Notes: generated by a model from the letters alone, not told the origin. A stretch of DNA of 64,000 nt from JACMJL01 sp963791805 (GCA_963791805.1 CAWBTU010000006.1:62001-126000); one strand, 5' to 3'; positions 8,159 to 17,146 are shown, counted from the first letter of the stretch. Numbers and translations: made by a program.

Positions 8159-8944
8159 ATGCCAGTAAGAAAAATTATAAAAATAGATGAGGAAAAATGT
8201 AATGGCTGTGGGTTATGTATACCTAATTGTGTGGAAGGTGCTCTAGCCATTATTGATGGGAAAGCTAAGCTTGTTAAGGATATATATTGTGATGGTCTTG
8301 GAGCATGTCTTGGGCACTGCCCTCAAGATGCATTACATGTAATTGAAAGAGATGCAGATGAATTTGATGAAGAAGCTGCTATGGAATTTGTCAAGGCTAA
8401 GGGGGAAGAGCTTAAACCTCATACTCCTCAATCAGGTGGTTGTCCAGGGAGTGCTGTAAAACAATTTAATAAACCATCAGCAGAAGCTCATTCTGGGGGA
8501 TGTCCTGGTAGTAAAATGAGACAAATCACTAGAAGTGAAGAAAAGGATTCTGATGTAAAAGTAACTTCTAAGCTATCTCAATGGCCAGTTCAGCTAAAAT
8601 TAGTACCAGTAAGTGCACCATACTTTAAAGGGGCAGACCTTCTAATAACAGCAGATTGTGTACCTTTTGCATACGGAAATTATCATAATGATTTTTTAAA
8701 GGGAAAAGCGGTTGTTGTAGGATGTCCTAAACTAGATGATATTGAGTTCTATACAGAGAAACTATCAGAAATAATTAGTGAAAACAACCTTGAAAGTATA
8801 ACAGTACTAAGGATGGAAGTTCCATGTTGTGGTGGTATGTCTCTAGCAGCAAAGAAAGCAAGAGATAAAGCTGGAAGTGATATTCCTGTAAAAGTAGTTA
8901 CTATAAGCCTTGAAGGCGAAATAGTTAAGCGAGAATACTTATAA
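8159..8944 (+). CDS. 4Fe-4S ferredoxin-type electron donor linked to Hcp
   Basis: A 261-residue iron-sulfur protein. Residues 1-65 form a two-cluster ferredoxin domain (CNGCGLCIPNC, then CDGLGACLGHCP). The middle carries two copies of a GGCPGS motif about 24 residues apart. The C-terminal half has further cysteines (DCVPFAYG, GCPKLDD, CCGGM) resembling reductase-type redox modules. It follows hcp in the same operon with a GAGGAGGT site, so it probably delivers electrons to Hcp in the cytoplasm. The double GGCPGS linker is a family oddity whose role I do not know. Confidence 0.8.
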   Translation: MPVRKIIKIDEEKCNGCGLCIPNCVEGALAIIDGKAKLVKDIYCDGLGACLGHCPQDALHVIERDADEFDEEAAMEFVKAKGEELKPHTPQSGGCPGSAVKQFNKPSAEAHSGGCPGSKMRQITRSEEKDSDVKVTSKLSQWPVQLKLVPVSAPYFKGADLLITADCVPFAYGNYHNDFLKGKAVVVGCPKLDDIEFYTEKLSEIISENNLESITVLRMEVPCCGGMSLAAKKARDKAGSDIPVKVVTISLEGEIVKREYL

Positions 8945-8951
8945 AAGTAGA

Positions 8952-8985
8952 AAGCACCAAGCAGAAGCTTGGTGCTTAGTTTTTT
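8952..8985 (+). terminator. Rho-independent terminator of hcp operon
   Basis: Eleven-base perfect stem (AAGCACCAAGC / GCTTGGTGCTT), AGAA loop, then AGTTTTTT. It starts 7 bases after the ferredoxin-type gene. Confidence 0.9.
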
Positions 8986-9082
8986 GCTACTTGAGTGAAT
9001 GTGCTATTGGCAAGTAATCCTTTTTCAATTTTAATAAGCGTTATATTGTAAAATATTTTAAGTTGCCTTTAGGTAAATTCTA

Positions 9083-9111
9083 TTTACACACGAATATATG
9101 TTTGCTATTAT
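9083..9111 (+). promoter_or_regulatory. Promoter with LexA-like (SOS) box
   Basis: TTTACA at 9083-9088, 17 bases, TATTAT at 9106-9111. Between them CGAATATATGTTTG (9091-9104) matches the recalled Gram-positive LexA box CGAAC-RNRY-GTTYG at all but one position. An operator in the spacer would block polymerase. The predicted start lies very close to the ribosome site of the gene at 9132, so the exact promoter call is less certain than the box. Confidence 0.55.
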
Positions 9112-9131
9112 TGAATTGAGGTGATTTGAAA

Positions 9132-10475
9132 ATGGATATGAATGAAAAACTTAGAATACTTTCTGATTCAGCAAAGTACGATGTTTCTTGTTCTTCAAGT
9201 GGTAGCAATCGAAAGAATACTCCTGGAGGAATTGGGAATGCTTCTCAGCATGGAATATGCCATAGCTTCACTTCTGACGGAAGATGTATCTCACTGCTCA
9301 AAATTCTATTAACTAATTATTGTGTGTTTGATTGTGCTTATTGCATTAATAGACTATCAAACGACGTAGAAAGAGCCGTTTTTACTCCTGAGGAAGTTGC
9401 TGACTTAACTATTAATTTTTATAGAAGGAATTATATAGAAGGGCTGTTTTTAAGTTCTGCAATTTTTAATAATCCCAATTATACAATGGAGCTTCTTATT
9501 GAAACTGTAAAAAAGCTTAGAACAACATATAGATTTAATGGATATATACATATTAAAGCTATTCCAGGAGCAGATTCTGACTTGATAAGACAGGCTGGTG
9601 AATTAGTAGATAGAATGAGTGTAAACATTGAACTCCCCTCAAATAACAGCTTAAAACTACTTGCTCCGCAAAAGACAAAGGATAAAATTCTTAGTCCTAT
9701 GTCCTTTATTAACTCAAATATCCTTATAAACAAAGAAGAACAGATGAAGTATATAAATGCACCTACTTTTGTACCTGCTGGCCAGAGTACTCAATTAATC
9801 GTAGGGGCTACACCTGATAGTGATTTTAAAATAATGAAGCTATCAGAAAATCTATATAAACACATGCATCTAAAAAGAGTATATTACTCTGCTTATATAC
9901 CAGTATCTAATAATCCAATGCTTGTGAACATTAGAAATTCACCACTTCTAAGAGAGCATCGTCTTTATCAAGCAGACTGGCTCTTGAGGTTCTATGGTTT
10001 TAATGCAAGTGAGTTATTGGATGATGAAAACCCCTCACTTAATCTAAATTTTGATCCCAAAACTGATTGGGCCTTAAGAAATTTAGAAAAATTCCCTGTG
10101 GAAATAAACACTGCTTCCTATAATACGCTCCTTAGAATTCCTGGTATTGGTGTAACCTGCGTAAAAAGAATTTATAAGGCTAGAAAAGTTCATTCTTTGA
10201 GTTTTGAAGATTTAAAGAAGCTTGGAGTCATGCTAAAAAGATCTCAATACTTTATAACTTGTAAAGGAAAGTATTTCGGTGATGTACCTTTTAAAGAGAA
10301 TTTAATATACTCCAGGCTTTCTCCTAAATTTGATTTAAATGAACTAGAAAAATCCAAGAATTCCTTTGAACAATTAAGTATTTTTTCTTCGCCCTTATCA
10401 GAAAAGCCCACAGTTTTGCTACCTAATCTGATTGAGCCACCTAGTTCTACTAATACACCTTTGTTAGAATTCTGA
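9132..10475 (+). CDS. Putative DNA repair radical SAM protein (UDG-linked family)
   Basis: About 447 residues. Near residue 60 CVFDCAYC gives the CX3CX2C radical-SAM cluster motif. Near 330 the sequence EINTASYNTLLRIPGIG begins a helix-hairpin-helix DNA-binding motif. This combination marks the radical-SAM family always paired with a DUF4130 protein and, in other species, with uracil-DNA glycosylase fusions. A DNA repair or modification role is proposed for the family but no reaction is established to my knowledge. ATG 9132 is chosen because GAGGTGA ends 7 bases before it; an in-frame TTG at 9126 is too close. The LexA-like box upstream supports a damage response. Confidence 0.85.
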   Translation: MDMNEKLRILSDSAKYDVSCSSSGSNRKNTPGGIGNASQHGICHSFTSDGRCISLLKILLTNYCVFDCAYCINRLSNDVERAVFTPEEVADLTINFYRRNYIEGLFLSSAIFNNPNYTMELLIETVKKLRTTYRFNGYIHIKAIPGADSDLIRQAGELVDRMSVNIELPSNNSLKLLAPQKTKDKILSPMSFINSNILINKEEQMKYINAPTFVPAGQSTQLIVGATPDSDFKIMKLSENLYKHMHLKRVYYSAYIPVSNNPMLVNIRNSPLLREHRLYQADWLLRFYGFNASELLDDENPSLNLNFDPKTDWALRNLEKFPVEINTASYNTLLRIPGIGVTCVKRIYKARKVHSLSFEDLKKLGVMLKRSQYFITCKGKYFGDVPFKENLIYSRLSPKFDLNELEKSKNSFEQLSIFSSPLSEKPTVLLPNLIEPPSSTNTPLLEF

Positions 10476-10489
10476 AGGGAGATGATACT

Positions 10490-11260
10490 ATGGTAATTGA
10501 TTCCTATATGAACTACGTTTATGATGGCACTTTTTATGGCTTGCTAACTGTTATACATGAAATCTACTATCTTCATGCTAAACCAGTTAGTATTTCAGCA
10601 AATTCCGACATAAAGGAAGTTCAATCAAACTTCTTATATGAATACAAATTTATAAATACAAATAGTGAAAAGGCTGCTAAGGTAAAAAATGCTATACAAA
10701 ATAAAATTGGCTTGCAAGCTCTTGAGAAAATATACTTGTCATACCTATCAAATCTTGATAACAAAGAGCTTGTAATTTACAACTACATTAAATTGGGATT
10801 CAAACTCGGAACCTCTACTGATAAGCACCTTTATACAGTAGAGGTATCCTCAATAAATAAAATAGTTAACAAAGTAAATAAAGAAGTAATGAATATGGCT
10901 GGCTTTATACGGTTTACTTATAAAAATAACTTTTATTATGCAGCTTATGAACCTGACCATAACATAACTGAGATACTTGCTGTTGACTTTGTGGATAGGT
11001 TTACTGATCAATATTTTATTATCCATGATGTTAGAAGAAACATAGCAGTATTATATGATACTAAGGAATGGGTTATAACAAACTTTTGTGAATCCCAACT
11101 TAAATTTCTAGATTCCATTAACGTTAATAATGATATTTTCTATGAAACTCTCTGGAAAGAATACTTCAAAAACACAGCTATCGTTGAAAGAAGAAATGAT
11201 AAGCAACAAAATTTACATATGCCTAAAAGATACTGGAAAAATATTCTAGAAACTAAATGA
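10490..11260 (+). CDS. DUF4130 probable DNA metabolism protein
   Basis: A 256-residue partner of the preceding radical-SAM protein, 14 bases downstream with its own GGGAGATGA site. The N-terminal YVYDGTFYGLLTVIHEIYY and C-terminal MPKRYWKNILETK are family landmarks. In many bacteria this domain is fused to a uracil-DNA-glycosylase domain; here it is the short, unfused form. It is cytosolic with no membrane segments. The two proteins presumably act together on DNA lesions; the chemistry is unknown. Confidence 0.8.
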   Translation: MVIDSYMNYVYDGTFYGLLTVIHEIYYLHAKPVSISANSDIKEVQSNFLYEYKFINTNSEKAAKVKNAIQNKIGLQALEKIYLSYLSNLDNKELVIYNYIKLGFKLGTSTDKHLYTVEVSSINKIVNKVNKEVMNMAGFIRFTYKNNFYYAAYEPDHNITEILAVDFVDRFTDQYFIIHDVRRNIAVLYDTKEWVITNFCESQLKFLDSINVNNDIFYETLWKEYFKNTAIVERRNDKQQNLHMPKRYWKNILETK

Positions 11261-11458
11261 CTTAATACATAAATTAAATATACCAATAGTTTATTTAATA
11301 ATGTTAAGAAAAAATTAAGGATTTAAGTAGAATATAAAGCTTACATTTGCAATTGGAGGGTCTATTTTTAATTGTTAATGTGTTATAATGTTTGAGGATT
11401 TATGAAAACCACAAATTCAGAAATGAATAATAAAGAAAATCAGAGTAGGGAGTATAAG

Positions 11459-12304
11459 ATGTTTGAGAAGATAAAAGAATTTTTTATGATTACAATTGGA
11501 GTTGTTTTAGTAAGTATTGCAGTTCAATATTTCTATGTACCATCTAAAATAACAGGAGGTGGAATTACAGGTATCTCTATGGTGATAAATCATAATATAC
11601 CATCTTTACCTATAGGAATGTTGATGATGGGAATGAATATAATTTTATTTATACTTGGATTTTTGTTAATAGGTGGACACTTTGGAGGAAAGACACTTTA
11701 TGCTAGCTTTAGCTTGTCTGGAATCATGTGGTTTATAGAAAAAGTAATGAAACCTCAGGGGTTTACCAATGATATATTACTTTCAGCAATTATAGGTACT
11801 TTACTGTTAGGACTTGGTCTTGGTATAGTATTTTCTCAAAATGCATCTACTGGAGGTACTGATATAATCGCAAAAATACTAAATCAATATCTTCATTTAG
11901 ATATGGGGAAATGTATGCAGGCGGTTGATATTATAGTAGTAATTCTAGCAGCGACAGCCTTTGGCATTGAAGCATCATTATATTCAGTGGTAGTTGTACT
12001 TCTAAATGGATTAATAATTGATAGGGTAATCGAAGGGTTTTCATCAGTGAAGTCGGTAATGATATTTTCTAATAATAGCCAGAATATAAAAGCACACATT
12101 ATAGATGAAATTGACAGAGGGTGCACAGTGTTTGAGGGACAGGGTGGTTATACAGGCAATAAAAATTCAGTAATATACTCGGTTATGGATAGGACCCAAT
12201 TAATTAAATTAAGAATGTTTATCAAAAAAAATTATCCAGATTCATTTATTATAGTTAGTGAAGCACACGAAGTTTTAGGACAAGGCTTCCAAAACATGAA
12301 ATAG
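11459..12304 (+). CDS. YitT-family membrane protein
   Basis: About 281 residues: five or six membrane helices in the first 200 residues (with conserved PSKITGGGITGISMV and NASTGGTDIIA), then a cytosolic DUF2179 domain with VFEGQGGYTG. Function of the family is not established; export of small molecules has been suggested. A start at 11402 would add 19 polar residues, but a TATAAT at 11384-11389 would then give almost no leader. ATG 11459 has TAGGGAG upstream and gives the usual family length. Confidence 0.8.
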   Translation: MFEKIKEFFMITIGVVLVSIAVQYFYVPSKITGGGITGISMVINHNIPSLPIGMLMMGMNIILFILGFLLIGGHFGGKTLYASFSLSGIMWFIEKVMKPQGFTNDILLSAIIGTLLLGLGLGIVFSQNASTGGTDIIAKILNQYLHLDMGKCMQAVDIIVVILAATAFGIEASLYSVVVVLLNGLIIDRVIEGFSSVKSVMIFSNNSQNIKAHIIDEIDRGCTVFEGQGGYTGNKNSVIYSVMDRTQLIKLRMFIKKNYPDSFIIVSEAHEVLGQGFQNMK

Positions 12305-12308
12305 AAAA

Positions 12309-12383
12309 GGGCGATTCCGCCCAAGAAAACCCGTGATATCCCTCAGTCCTAGAGCCCAGCTTAAAAGAGAGAGGTGTCACGTC
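12309..12383. other. GC-rich structured intergenic element
   Basis: Between the convergent yitT and glycosyltransferase genes lies a GC-rich island in AT-rich DNA. It has a short hairpin GGGCG-attc-CGCCC (12309-12322). A 12-bp stem follows, formed by GTGATATCCCTC (12331-12342) and GAGAGGTGTCAC (about 12370-12381) with one mismatch and two G-U pairs. No T-run follows, so it is not an ordinary terminator. It could be a small RNA, a repeat or a remnant. I do not recognise it. Confidence 0.35.
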
Positions 12384-12408
12384 TCAACAAGATAAAAATT
12401 GTCCATTG

Positions 12409-13536
12409 TCATAACAACCCCAATACTTTATTATAAGCATCTATAGTATTAATTGCAGTTCTATTCCAATTAAAACTAGATGCTTTTTCAAACCCTTTTT
12501 TTATAAGTTCATTACTCAAATTGTTATCAGATAATATATTAATCATAGCTTTTTTCAATTCAATAACATCGTAAGGATTTATTAGAAGACAGGAATTTTC
12601 ACATATCTCAGGTATTGATGTAACATTTGAAGCTATAACAGGGGTGCCGCAGGCCATAGCTTCTATAGGAGGAAGTCCAAACCCTTCATAAAAAGAAGGA
12701 TAAACAAAAACCTTGGCAGCATTATAGAAACTAGGGAGGTCTTCTAATGGAATAAAGCCAGGAAAAATAACTTTGTTTTCAATTTTTAATTCTTCTGTTC
12801 TTTTCTTATATTTTTCAAAAGAAATTCCTTTACTTCCTGCGATTACAAGACTGGTAGTTGCAATAACTTTTTGTGGTAACATACTATAGGCTTCAATTAA
12901 ACTCATTATGTTTTTTCTTGGACTGAAGCCACCAATATATAATATAAAATCATCGTCTATTGAATACTTTTTGCTGATTAAGGATTTACATAGGTCTTTG
13001 CTTAGTGGTCTATAAATTTTTTCTGCAGCAAGATAGGTAACAAAAATTTTTTCCTCAGGATAATTAAAAGCGTTTTTTATGTCGTTTTTTGAATGATTTG
13101 ATACAGTAATTATACCATCACACAGAGGAATCAACTTTGGTAAATCTTCGTTGAAAACTTTTAAATATCTTTCACTTACGGTATCTGGTTTTTTTAGAGG
13201 TATTATATCATGTAGTGTTATAATAAATGGACACTTCTTATCCATGGGAAGGCCGACACCGTTTTGCGGCACATGATAAAGTTCAATATTCTCACCTTGA
13301 ATGATATTTGGGATTCGAACTTCATCCCAAAAACAAGTTTTATTTTCTTGAGCAATATTATTAAGCTTAAAATTATTTTTTAAGCTTAAATTTAGAATAG
13401 AATCCTCTGAAGAGAAGAGAATATATTTATTCATGGAATCTACATCATTGATTGAATTAATTAATTGATAAGTATAGGTACCTATTCCTGTACCCCTATA
13501 CCATTTTGCTGCTCTAGTATCTATTCCCACTATCAT
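12409..13536 (-). CDS. Family 4 glycosyltransferase, CotSA-like (second copy)
   Basis: A 375-residue paralogue of the enzyme at 1782-2894, with the same landmarks: IDTRAAKWYRGTGIGTYTY at the N-terminus, FILYIGGFSPRKN in the donor domain and EGFGLPPIEAMACGTPVIAS as the sugar-nucleotide signature. A GT-B retaining transferase, cytosolic, acceptor unknown. It is divergent from another CotS-type gene, duplicating the earlier module, so a spore-coat role is likely. Its ribosome site is weaker (AAGGGTAG). Confidence 0.85.
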   Translation of the reverse strand: MIVGIDTRAAKWYRGTGIGTYTYQLINSINDVDSMNKYILFSSEDSILNLSLKNNFKLNNIAQENKTCFWDEVRIPNIIQGENIELYHVPQNGVGLPMDKKCPFIITLHDIIPLKKPDTVSERYLKVFNEDLPKLIPLCDGIITVSNHSKNDIKNAFNYPEEKIFVTYLAAEKIYRPLSKDLCKSLISKKYSIDDDFILYIGGFSPRKNIMSLIEAYSMLPQKVIATTSLVIAGSKGISFEKYKKRTEELKIENKVIFPGFIPLEDLPSFYNAAKVFVYPSFYEGFGLPPIEAMACGTPVIASNVTSIPEICENSCLLINPYDVIELKKAMINILSDNNLSNELIKKGFEKASSFNWNRTAINTIDAYNKVLGLL

Positions 13537-13560
13537 GAAGGCTACCCTTTCTATACGGCT

Positions 13561-13582
13561 TTAGTTTATTATATTAAACTAA
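13561..13582. repeat. Inverted repeat between divergent GT and cotS genes
   Basis: TTAGTTTA-ttatat-TAAACTAA, a perfect 8-bp inverted repeat extendable to about 12 bp with one mismatch (GGCTTTAG / CTAAGGCTC). It lies in the short divergent region and could be an operator or a leader hairpin of the glycosyltransferase gene. The equivalent region at 2895-3032 has no similar repeat. Confidence 0.4.
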
Positions 13583-13655
13583 GGCTCAATATGTTAATCA
13601 TATTCTAAAATTGCGCCACCACTCATATAGTTTATAAGAGGAGGTGATTGAATTG

Positions 13656-14657
13656 ATGAGAGAAGTTGAGATAGAGAGACAGTTTAATATTAAAATTGAA
13701 AACCTAAAACCTAATAAAGGAGTATATTATTTAAAAACTAATGAAGGTAATAGGTGCCTTAAAAAAATTAATTATGGTATTCAAAAATTATTGTTCGTAT
13801 ACGCTGCTAAAGAGCATATGATAAACAACGGATTTCCAAATGTTGATAAATACTTCTTAAATGTAGATGGTAATCCATATGCAATAGTTAATGAGGATTT
13901 ATATACTCTTTCCGAATGGATAGAGGGAAGAGAATGTGATTTTCACGATAGAGATGATCTTATAAATGCAGCTAGGAGTTTAGCATATATGCACATAGCA
14001 TCTAAGGGGTATGAACCTCCAGAAAATAGCAAACTAAAAACAGATCTTGGAAGATGGCAGCATCTAATGGAAAAAAGAATTAAATCCTTTGATAAAATGA
14101 GGGACATGGCTAGAAAATCAAATAAAAAAAGTAATTTTGATTTAAACTATATAAAATCAGTGGAGTTTTTCAAGGATACAGGAAGGAAGGCTATGGGCGT
14201 CCTAGAAAGCTCTAAATATTTGGAACTTTGCAGCTTTGCTGAAGAAGAAAAGGGTTTCTGCCATCATGATTATACTTATAACAATATAATAATTGATAAA
14301 AACAATGAAATAAATGTTATTGATTTTGATTATTGCAAAAGAGAAGTTAGAATATTCGATATTTCTAATTTTATGATTAAAGTACTAAAACGAAATGATT
14401 GGGATATTGAATTTGCAAAGCTTATTATAGACTCATATAACGAAGTTAGTCCTCTTAAGGAAGAAGAATACAGAGTTCTTTTTGCATTTTTATTGTTTCC
14501 ACAGCGTTATTGGAGACTTTCAAACAGATATTTTTATAATGAGGTAACCTGGTCAGAAAATACTTTTAACAATAAGATGGAGGAGCTAATTGACGAAAGA
14601 GATAAATATATGTCTTTCATAAATAGCTTTAAACAAATTTATAATCAAAATGAATAA
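13656..14657 (+). CDS. CotS-family spore coat protein (kinase fold)
   Basis: About 333 residues with intact kinase-like residues: FCHHDYTYNNIII catalytic loop and VIDFDYC metal-binding motif, plus the WIEGRECDF segment shared by the family. ATG 13656 is chosen because AGGAGGTGA lies 8 bases upstream; an in-frame GTG at 13644 is inside that ribosome site and TTG 13653 is a possible alternative. It is divergent from a CotSA-like glycosyltransferase and upstream of yabG, placing several coat-assembly genes side by side. Confidence 0.85.
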   Translation: MREVEIERQFNIKIENLKPNKGVYYLKTNEGNRCLKKINYGIQKLLFVYAAKEHMINNGFPNVDKYFLNVDGNPYAIVNEDLYTLSEWIEGRECDFHDRDDLINAARSLAYMHIASKGYEPPENSKLKTDLGRWQHLMEKRIKSFDKMRDMARKSNKKSNFDLNYIKSVEFFKDTGRKAMGVLESSKYLELCSFAEEEKGFCHHDYTYNNIIIDKNNEINVIDFDYCKREVRIFDISNFMIKVLKRNDWDIEFAKLIIDSYNEVSPLKEEEYRVLFAFLLFPQRYWRLSNRYFYNEVTWSENTFNNKMEELIDERDKYMSFINSFKQIYNQNE

Positions 14658-14670
14658 AAATTATAATAAT

Positions 14671-14711
14671 GGTGAAACCAAATGATAACAATTTTTGGTT
14701 TCACCTTTTTT
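14671..14711 (+). terminator. Rho-independent terminator after cotS-type gene
   Basis: Twelve-base perfect stem GGTGAAACCAAA / TTTGGTTTCACC followed by a T-run. Confidence 0.9.
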
Positions 14712-14729
14712 CTATTTGTTCATAGAATG
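14703..14729 (+). promoter_or_regulatory. SigK-like promoter of yabG
   Basis: AC at 14703-14704, 16 bases, CATAGAATG at 14721-14729 (8 of 9 to CATANNNTA). It lies about 50 bases before the yabG start. yabG is SigK-dependent in B. subtilis. The -35 part sits inside the terminator stem of the preceding gene. Confidence 0.45.
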
Positions 14730-14781
14730 TATTGTGGGGAGAATTTTCTACGGTAATATTATTATTTTTGGAGTTGGTGCA

Positions 14782-15459
14782 ATGCAGGTCGGAGATATAG
14801 TAGTTAGAAAATCTTATGGTAAAGATATTACTTTTAAAATAGTAGATATAAAAGATAGTGAAAGCGAAACTATCTTTGTTTTGAAAGGTATTAATTTAAG
14901 AATATTGGCGGATGCTCCAAGCAATGATTTAGAAGTAGTTTCTAAGGAGAATATTGGAGAACTTGATAGACTTTTTGATAAAAAAGTTAACACCACCATA
15001 AAAAAGGTACTAATGGGTAGGCTTAGTTTAAATGACAAATACCGAGGGTCGATAATTGACAAAAATAAGGACTTTAAAAACAAAGAGTTAACCTTCGGAA
15101 GACCAGGTAAAATATTGCATATTGATGCTGATCCAGAATACATGAATGCATGCCTTAAAGTGTACAAACAACTTTCTATAGACGCAGTAGGGAAAATAAT
15201 ACCTGAAAAAGATCAAGCAAATTCTGTAGTGGAACTAATAAAAACATTAAGACCTGATATAGTTGTAATCACAGGGCATGATGGTATGGCCAAAGGTACG
15301 AAAGATTACCTTGATATTAATAATTATAAGAATTCTAGATATTTTGTTGAGACTGTGTCACAGATCAGAAGTTATGAACCAGATTATGATGATCTCGTTA
15401 TATTTGCTGGAGCATGCCAGTCTTGTTATGAAGCAATATTAGATGCAGGTGCAAATTAA
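14782..15459 (+). CDS. yabG: YabG sporulation protease, 5' part (gene interrupted)
   Basis: The first 225 residues of YabG, starting MQVGDIVVRKSYGKD (ATG 14782; TTGGAG upstream) and ending ILDAGAN before a stop supplied by inserted DNA. YabG is a mother-cell cysteine-type protease that trims spore coat proteins late in sporulation. The His and Cys reported as essential are present: His166 (TGHDG) and Cys212 (GACQS), 46 residues apart as in B. subtilis. The missing C-terminal 66 residues are encoded 16 kb away at 31682-31882, in frame when the GGTGC cores are joined. Downstream of the break lie veg and ispE, the usual yabG neighbours, so this is the native locus. Confidence 0.9.
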   Translation: MQVGDIVVRKSYGKDITFKIVDIKDSESETIFVLKGINLRILADAPSNDLEVVSKENIGELDRLFDKKVNTTIKKVLMGRLSLNDKYRGSIIDKNKDFKNKELTFGRPGKILHIDADPEYMNACLKVYKQLSIDAVGKIIPEKDQANSVVELIKTLRPDIVVITGHDGMAKGTKDYLDINNYKNSRYFVETVSQIRSYEPDYDDLVIFAGACQSCYEAILDAGAN

Positions 15460-15470
15460 ACTAAATTACG
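15430..15470 (+). other. attL: left recombination site of yabG element
   Basis: Left junction with predicted crossover GG at 15448-15449. The left half is yabG sequence; the right half (15450-15470) belongs to the element and includes the stop codons of both the truncated yabG and the recombinase. The core GGTGC is shared with attR in direct orientation, as needed for excision. Confidence 0.75.
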
Positions 15471-17054
15471 ATTGTTAGCATTACTTCCATTAAAGTCTAT
15501 CTGAATAGTGTAGTCATTACCATTCCAGGTAATTGTATCAATCATTTTCTCAATAAGTCTTTTTAAATTGTCAATTGAAAGTGAATCAATTATCGAAGCG
15601 TTACTCATTAGTCTTTCAATAAAAAAGCTTGGAGCATCCTTTTCTGTAGCTAAACGTAAAGAATGGATTTCATTTTTTAAGGATTTAATTTTAGAAATTA
15701 TTGAATCTGCAATGTCATTATTTTTTGATAGATTATTGACTAAGGTATCAATCTGTTTTTCTTTCTTTTTAATAGCTTTAGCAATAGATAAGTCTGTAGA
15801 ATTATTAGATTTGTTTTGTTTAATTAGTTCTTCTAATAGCTTATTCTTGTCTTTTAAAATTTCTTTTAATTCAATGATAACAAAGCGATCTACTTCAGCA
15901 GCTTTAGCATTCTTATTATTACATCGAATACCTTTGGAGTACTTCTTCATGGAGCAGGTATAATAAAATATTATTTGGCCAGAATTAGCACTCTTATGAC
16001 CATGAGCAATTTGCATATTACTTCCACATACTGCACATCTTAATTTCCCAGTAAGAATAGCATTATGGGTTTTACCTTCATTAGGAAACTTAGCTTTATT
16101 CTCATATAAAGCTTTCTGTACATTTATCCATTCATTTGCTTCAATAATTCCCTTTTGAGAGCTCATTGCAGCAATCCATTCTGATTTTTCCCTTGGAACT
16201 CTAGCTATTTTTCCATTTTTTGTTAGCTTATTTTTACTCTTGTTGTAAGTTAGTAACCCATGCTCACCGTCAGGAATACCACAAATTGTCATGCCTTCTT
16301 CTTCTAGAAATTCAAGTACTTTATCATTTGCTTTAACGTATACTGGATTGGCCAAAAGGAGTTTAATATTAGCTTTTGTGAAATCAGCGCCTCTTTTAGT
16401 TTTTAAGTGGTTTTGAAGTGCAAAGGTTTCAACTTTAGAAAGAGATTTTAACTCCAAATACTTTTCATAGAGTAGACTTACTAACTTTAGTTCTTCAGGT
16501 ACCTGCTTTAATTTTACAAGGCTTTTTTCTTTCATATTTTCATCAATATAAGAAATGGGTTCTGATGTATACCCTATTGGAGTATTTCCGCCAAGCCATC
16601 GTCCTGTTTTACTTAGTTCTAGCATGTTATCACGTATTCTTTCTGCAATAGTTTCTCTTTCAAGTTGTGCGAACACACTTGAAATATATATCATTGCTCG
16701 CCCCATAGGTGATGTTGTATCAAATTGCTCTCGTATGCTTATAAAATCAATATTATAGCTTTGAAGTAATTCTAGTGTGTTGGAAAAATCAGCCACGTTT
16801 CTACTTATACGGTCTAATCTATAACAAATAAGAATATCGTATTTTCTTAATTTACCATCTTCAAGTAGTTTTTGAAATTTCGGACGATTTGTATTTCCAC
16901 CTGAAAATCCCTCATCCTCATATTGAAGGAATTCATCAATCTCTTTATCTCTCAGGTGCTCTTTAGCATAATCAATACATAATTGAACTTGATTTCCAAT
17001 GCTTTCTCCTTTGCCAGTAAATTTGGACTTCCTGCTATAAATCGCTGCTTTCAA
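15456..17054 (-). CDS. Large serine recombinase (SpoIVCA-like) of the element
   Basis: A 532-residue serine recombinase. The N-terminal resolvase domain has catalytic Ser7 in IYSRKS, arginines in YRLDRISRN and the AQLERETIAERI helix. Then come the recombinase domain, a zinc ribbon (CAVCGSNM with YYTCSMKKYSKGIRC) and a coiled-coil segment near 420-470. All parts look intact. TTG start at 17054 with an AGGGGGTGA site. On its strand CATATTCTA (17084-17076) resembles a SigE/SigK -10 box but no matching -35 is spaced correctly. Its last codons lie inside attL. It is convergent with yabG, and is expected to excise the element and rebuild that gene. Confidence 0.9.
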   Translation of the reverse strand: MKAAIYSRKSKFTGKGESIGNQVQLCIDYAKEHLRDKEIDEFLQYEDEGFSGGNTNRPKFQKLLEDGKLRKYDILICYRLDRISRNVADFSNTLELLQSYNIDFISIREQFDTTSPMGRAMIYISSVFAQLERETIAERIRDNMLELSKTGRWLGGNTPIGYTSEPISYIDENMKEKSLVKLKQVPEELKLVSLLYEKYLELKSLSKVETFALQNHLKTKRGADFTKANIKLLLANPVYVKANDKVLEFLEEEGMTICGIPDGEHGLLTYNKSKNKLTKNGKIARVPREKSEWIAAMSSQKGIIEANEWINVQKALYENKAKFPNEGKTHNAILTGKLRCAVCGSNMQIAHGHKSANSGQIIFYYTCSMKKYSKGIRCNNKNAKAAEVDRFVIIELKEILKDKNKLLEELIKQNKSNNSTDLSIAKAIKKKEKQIDTLVNNLSKNNDIADSIISKIKSLKNEIHSLRLATEKDAPSFFIERLMSNASIIDSLSIDNLKRLIEKMIDTITWNGNDYTIQIDFNGSNANNRNLV

Positions 17055-17146
17055 TTAAATCACCCCCTATATTATTAGAATATGTAAAATTAGCTACAGT
17101 TAAAACATAAACTATTTATAGAATGATTTTGGGGGTGAAATGAAAT

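Noticed and set aside
14695..14781. N-terminal extension of YabG from an upstream ATG
   Set aside because: The 29 extra residues overlap the terminator and promoter region and are not part of the YabG family; ATG 14782 fits family length and ribosome site.
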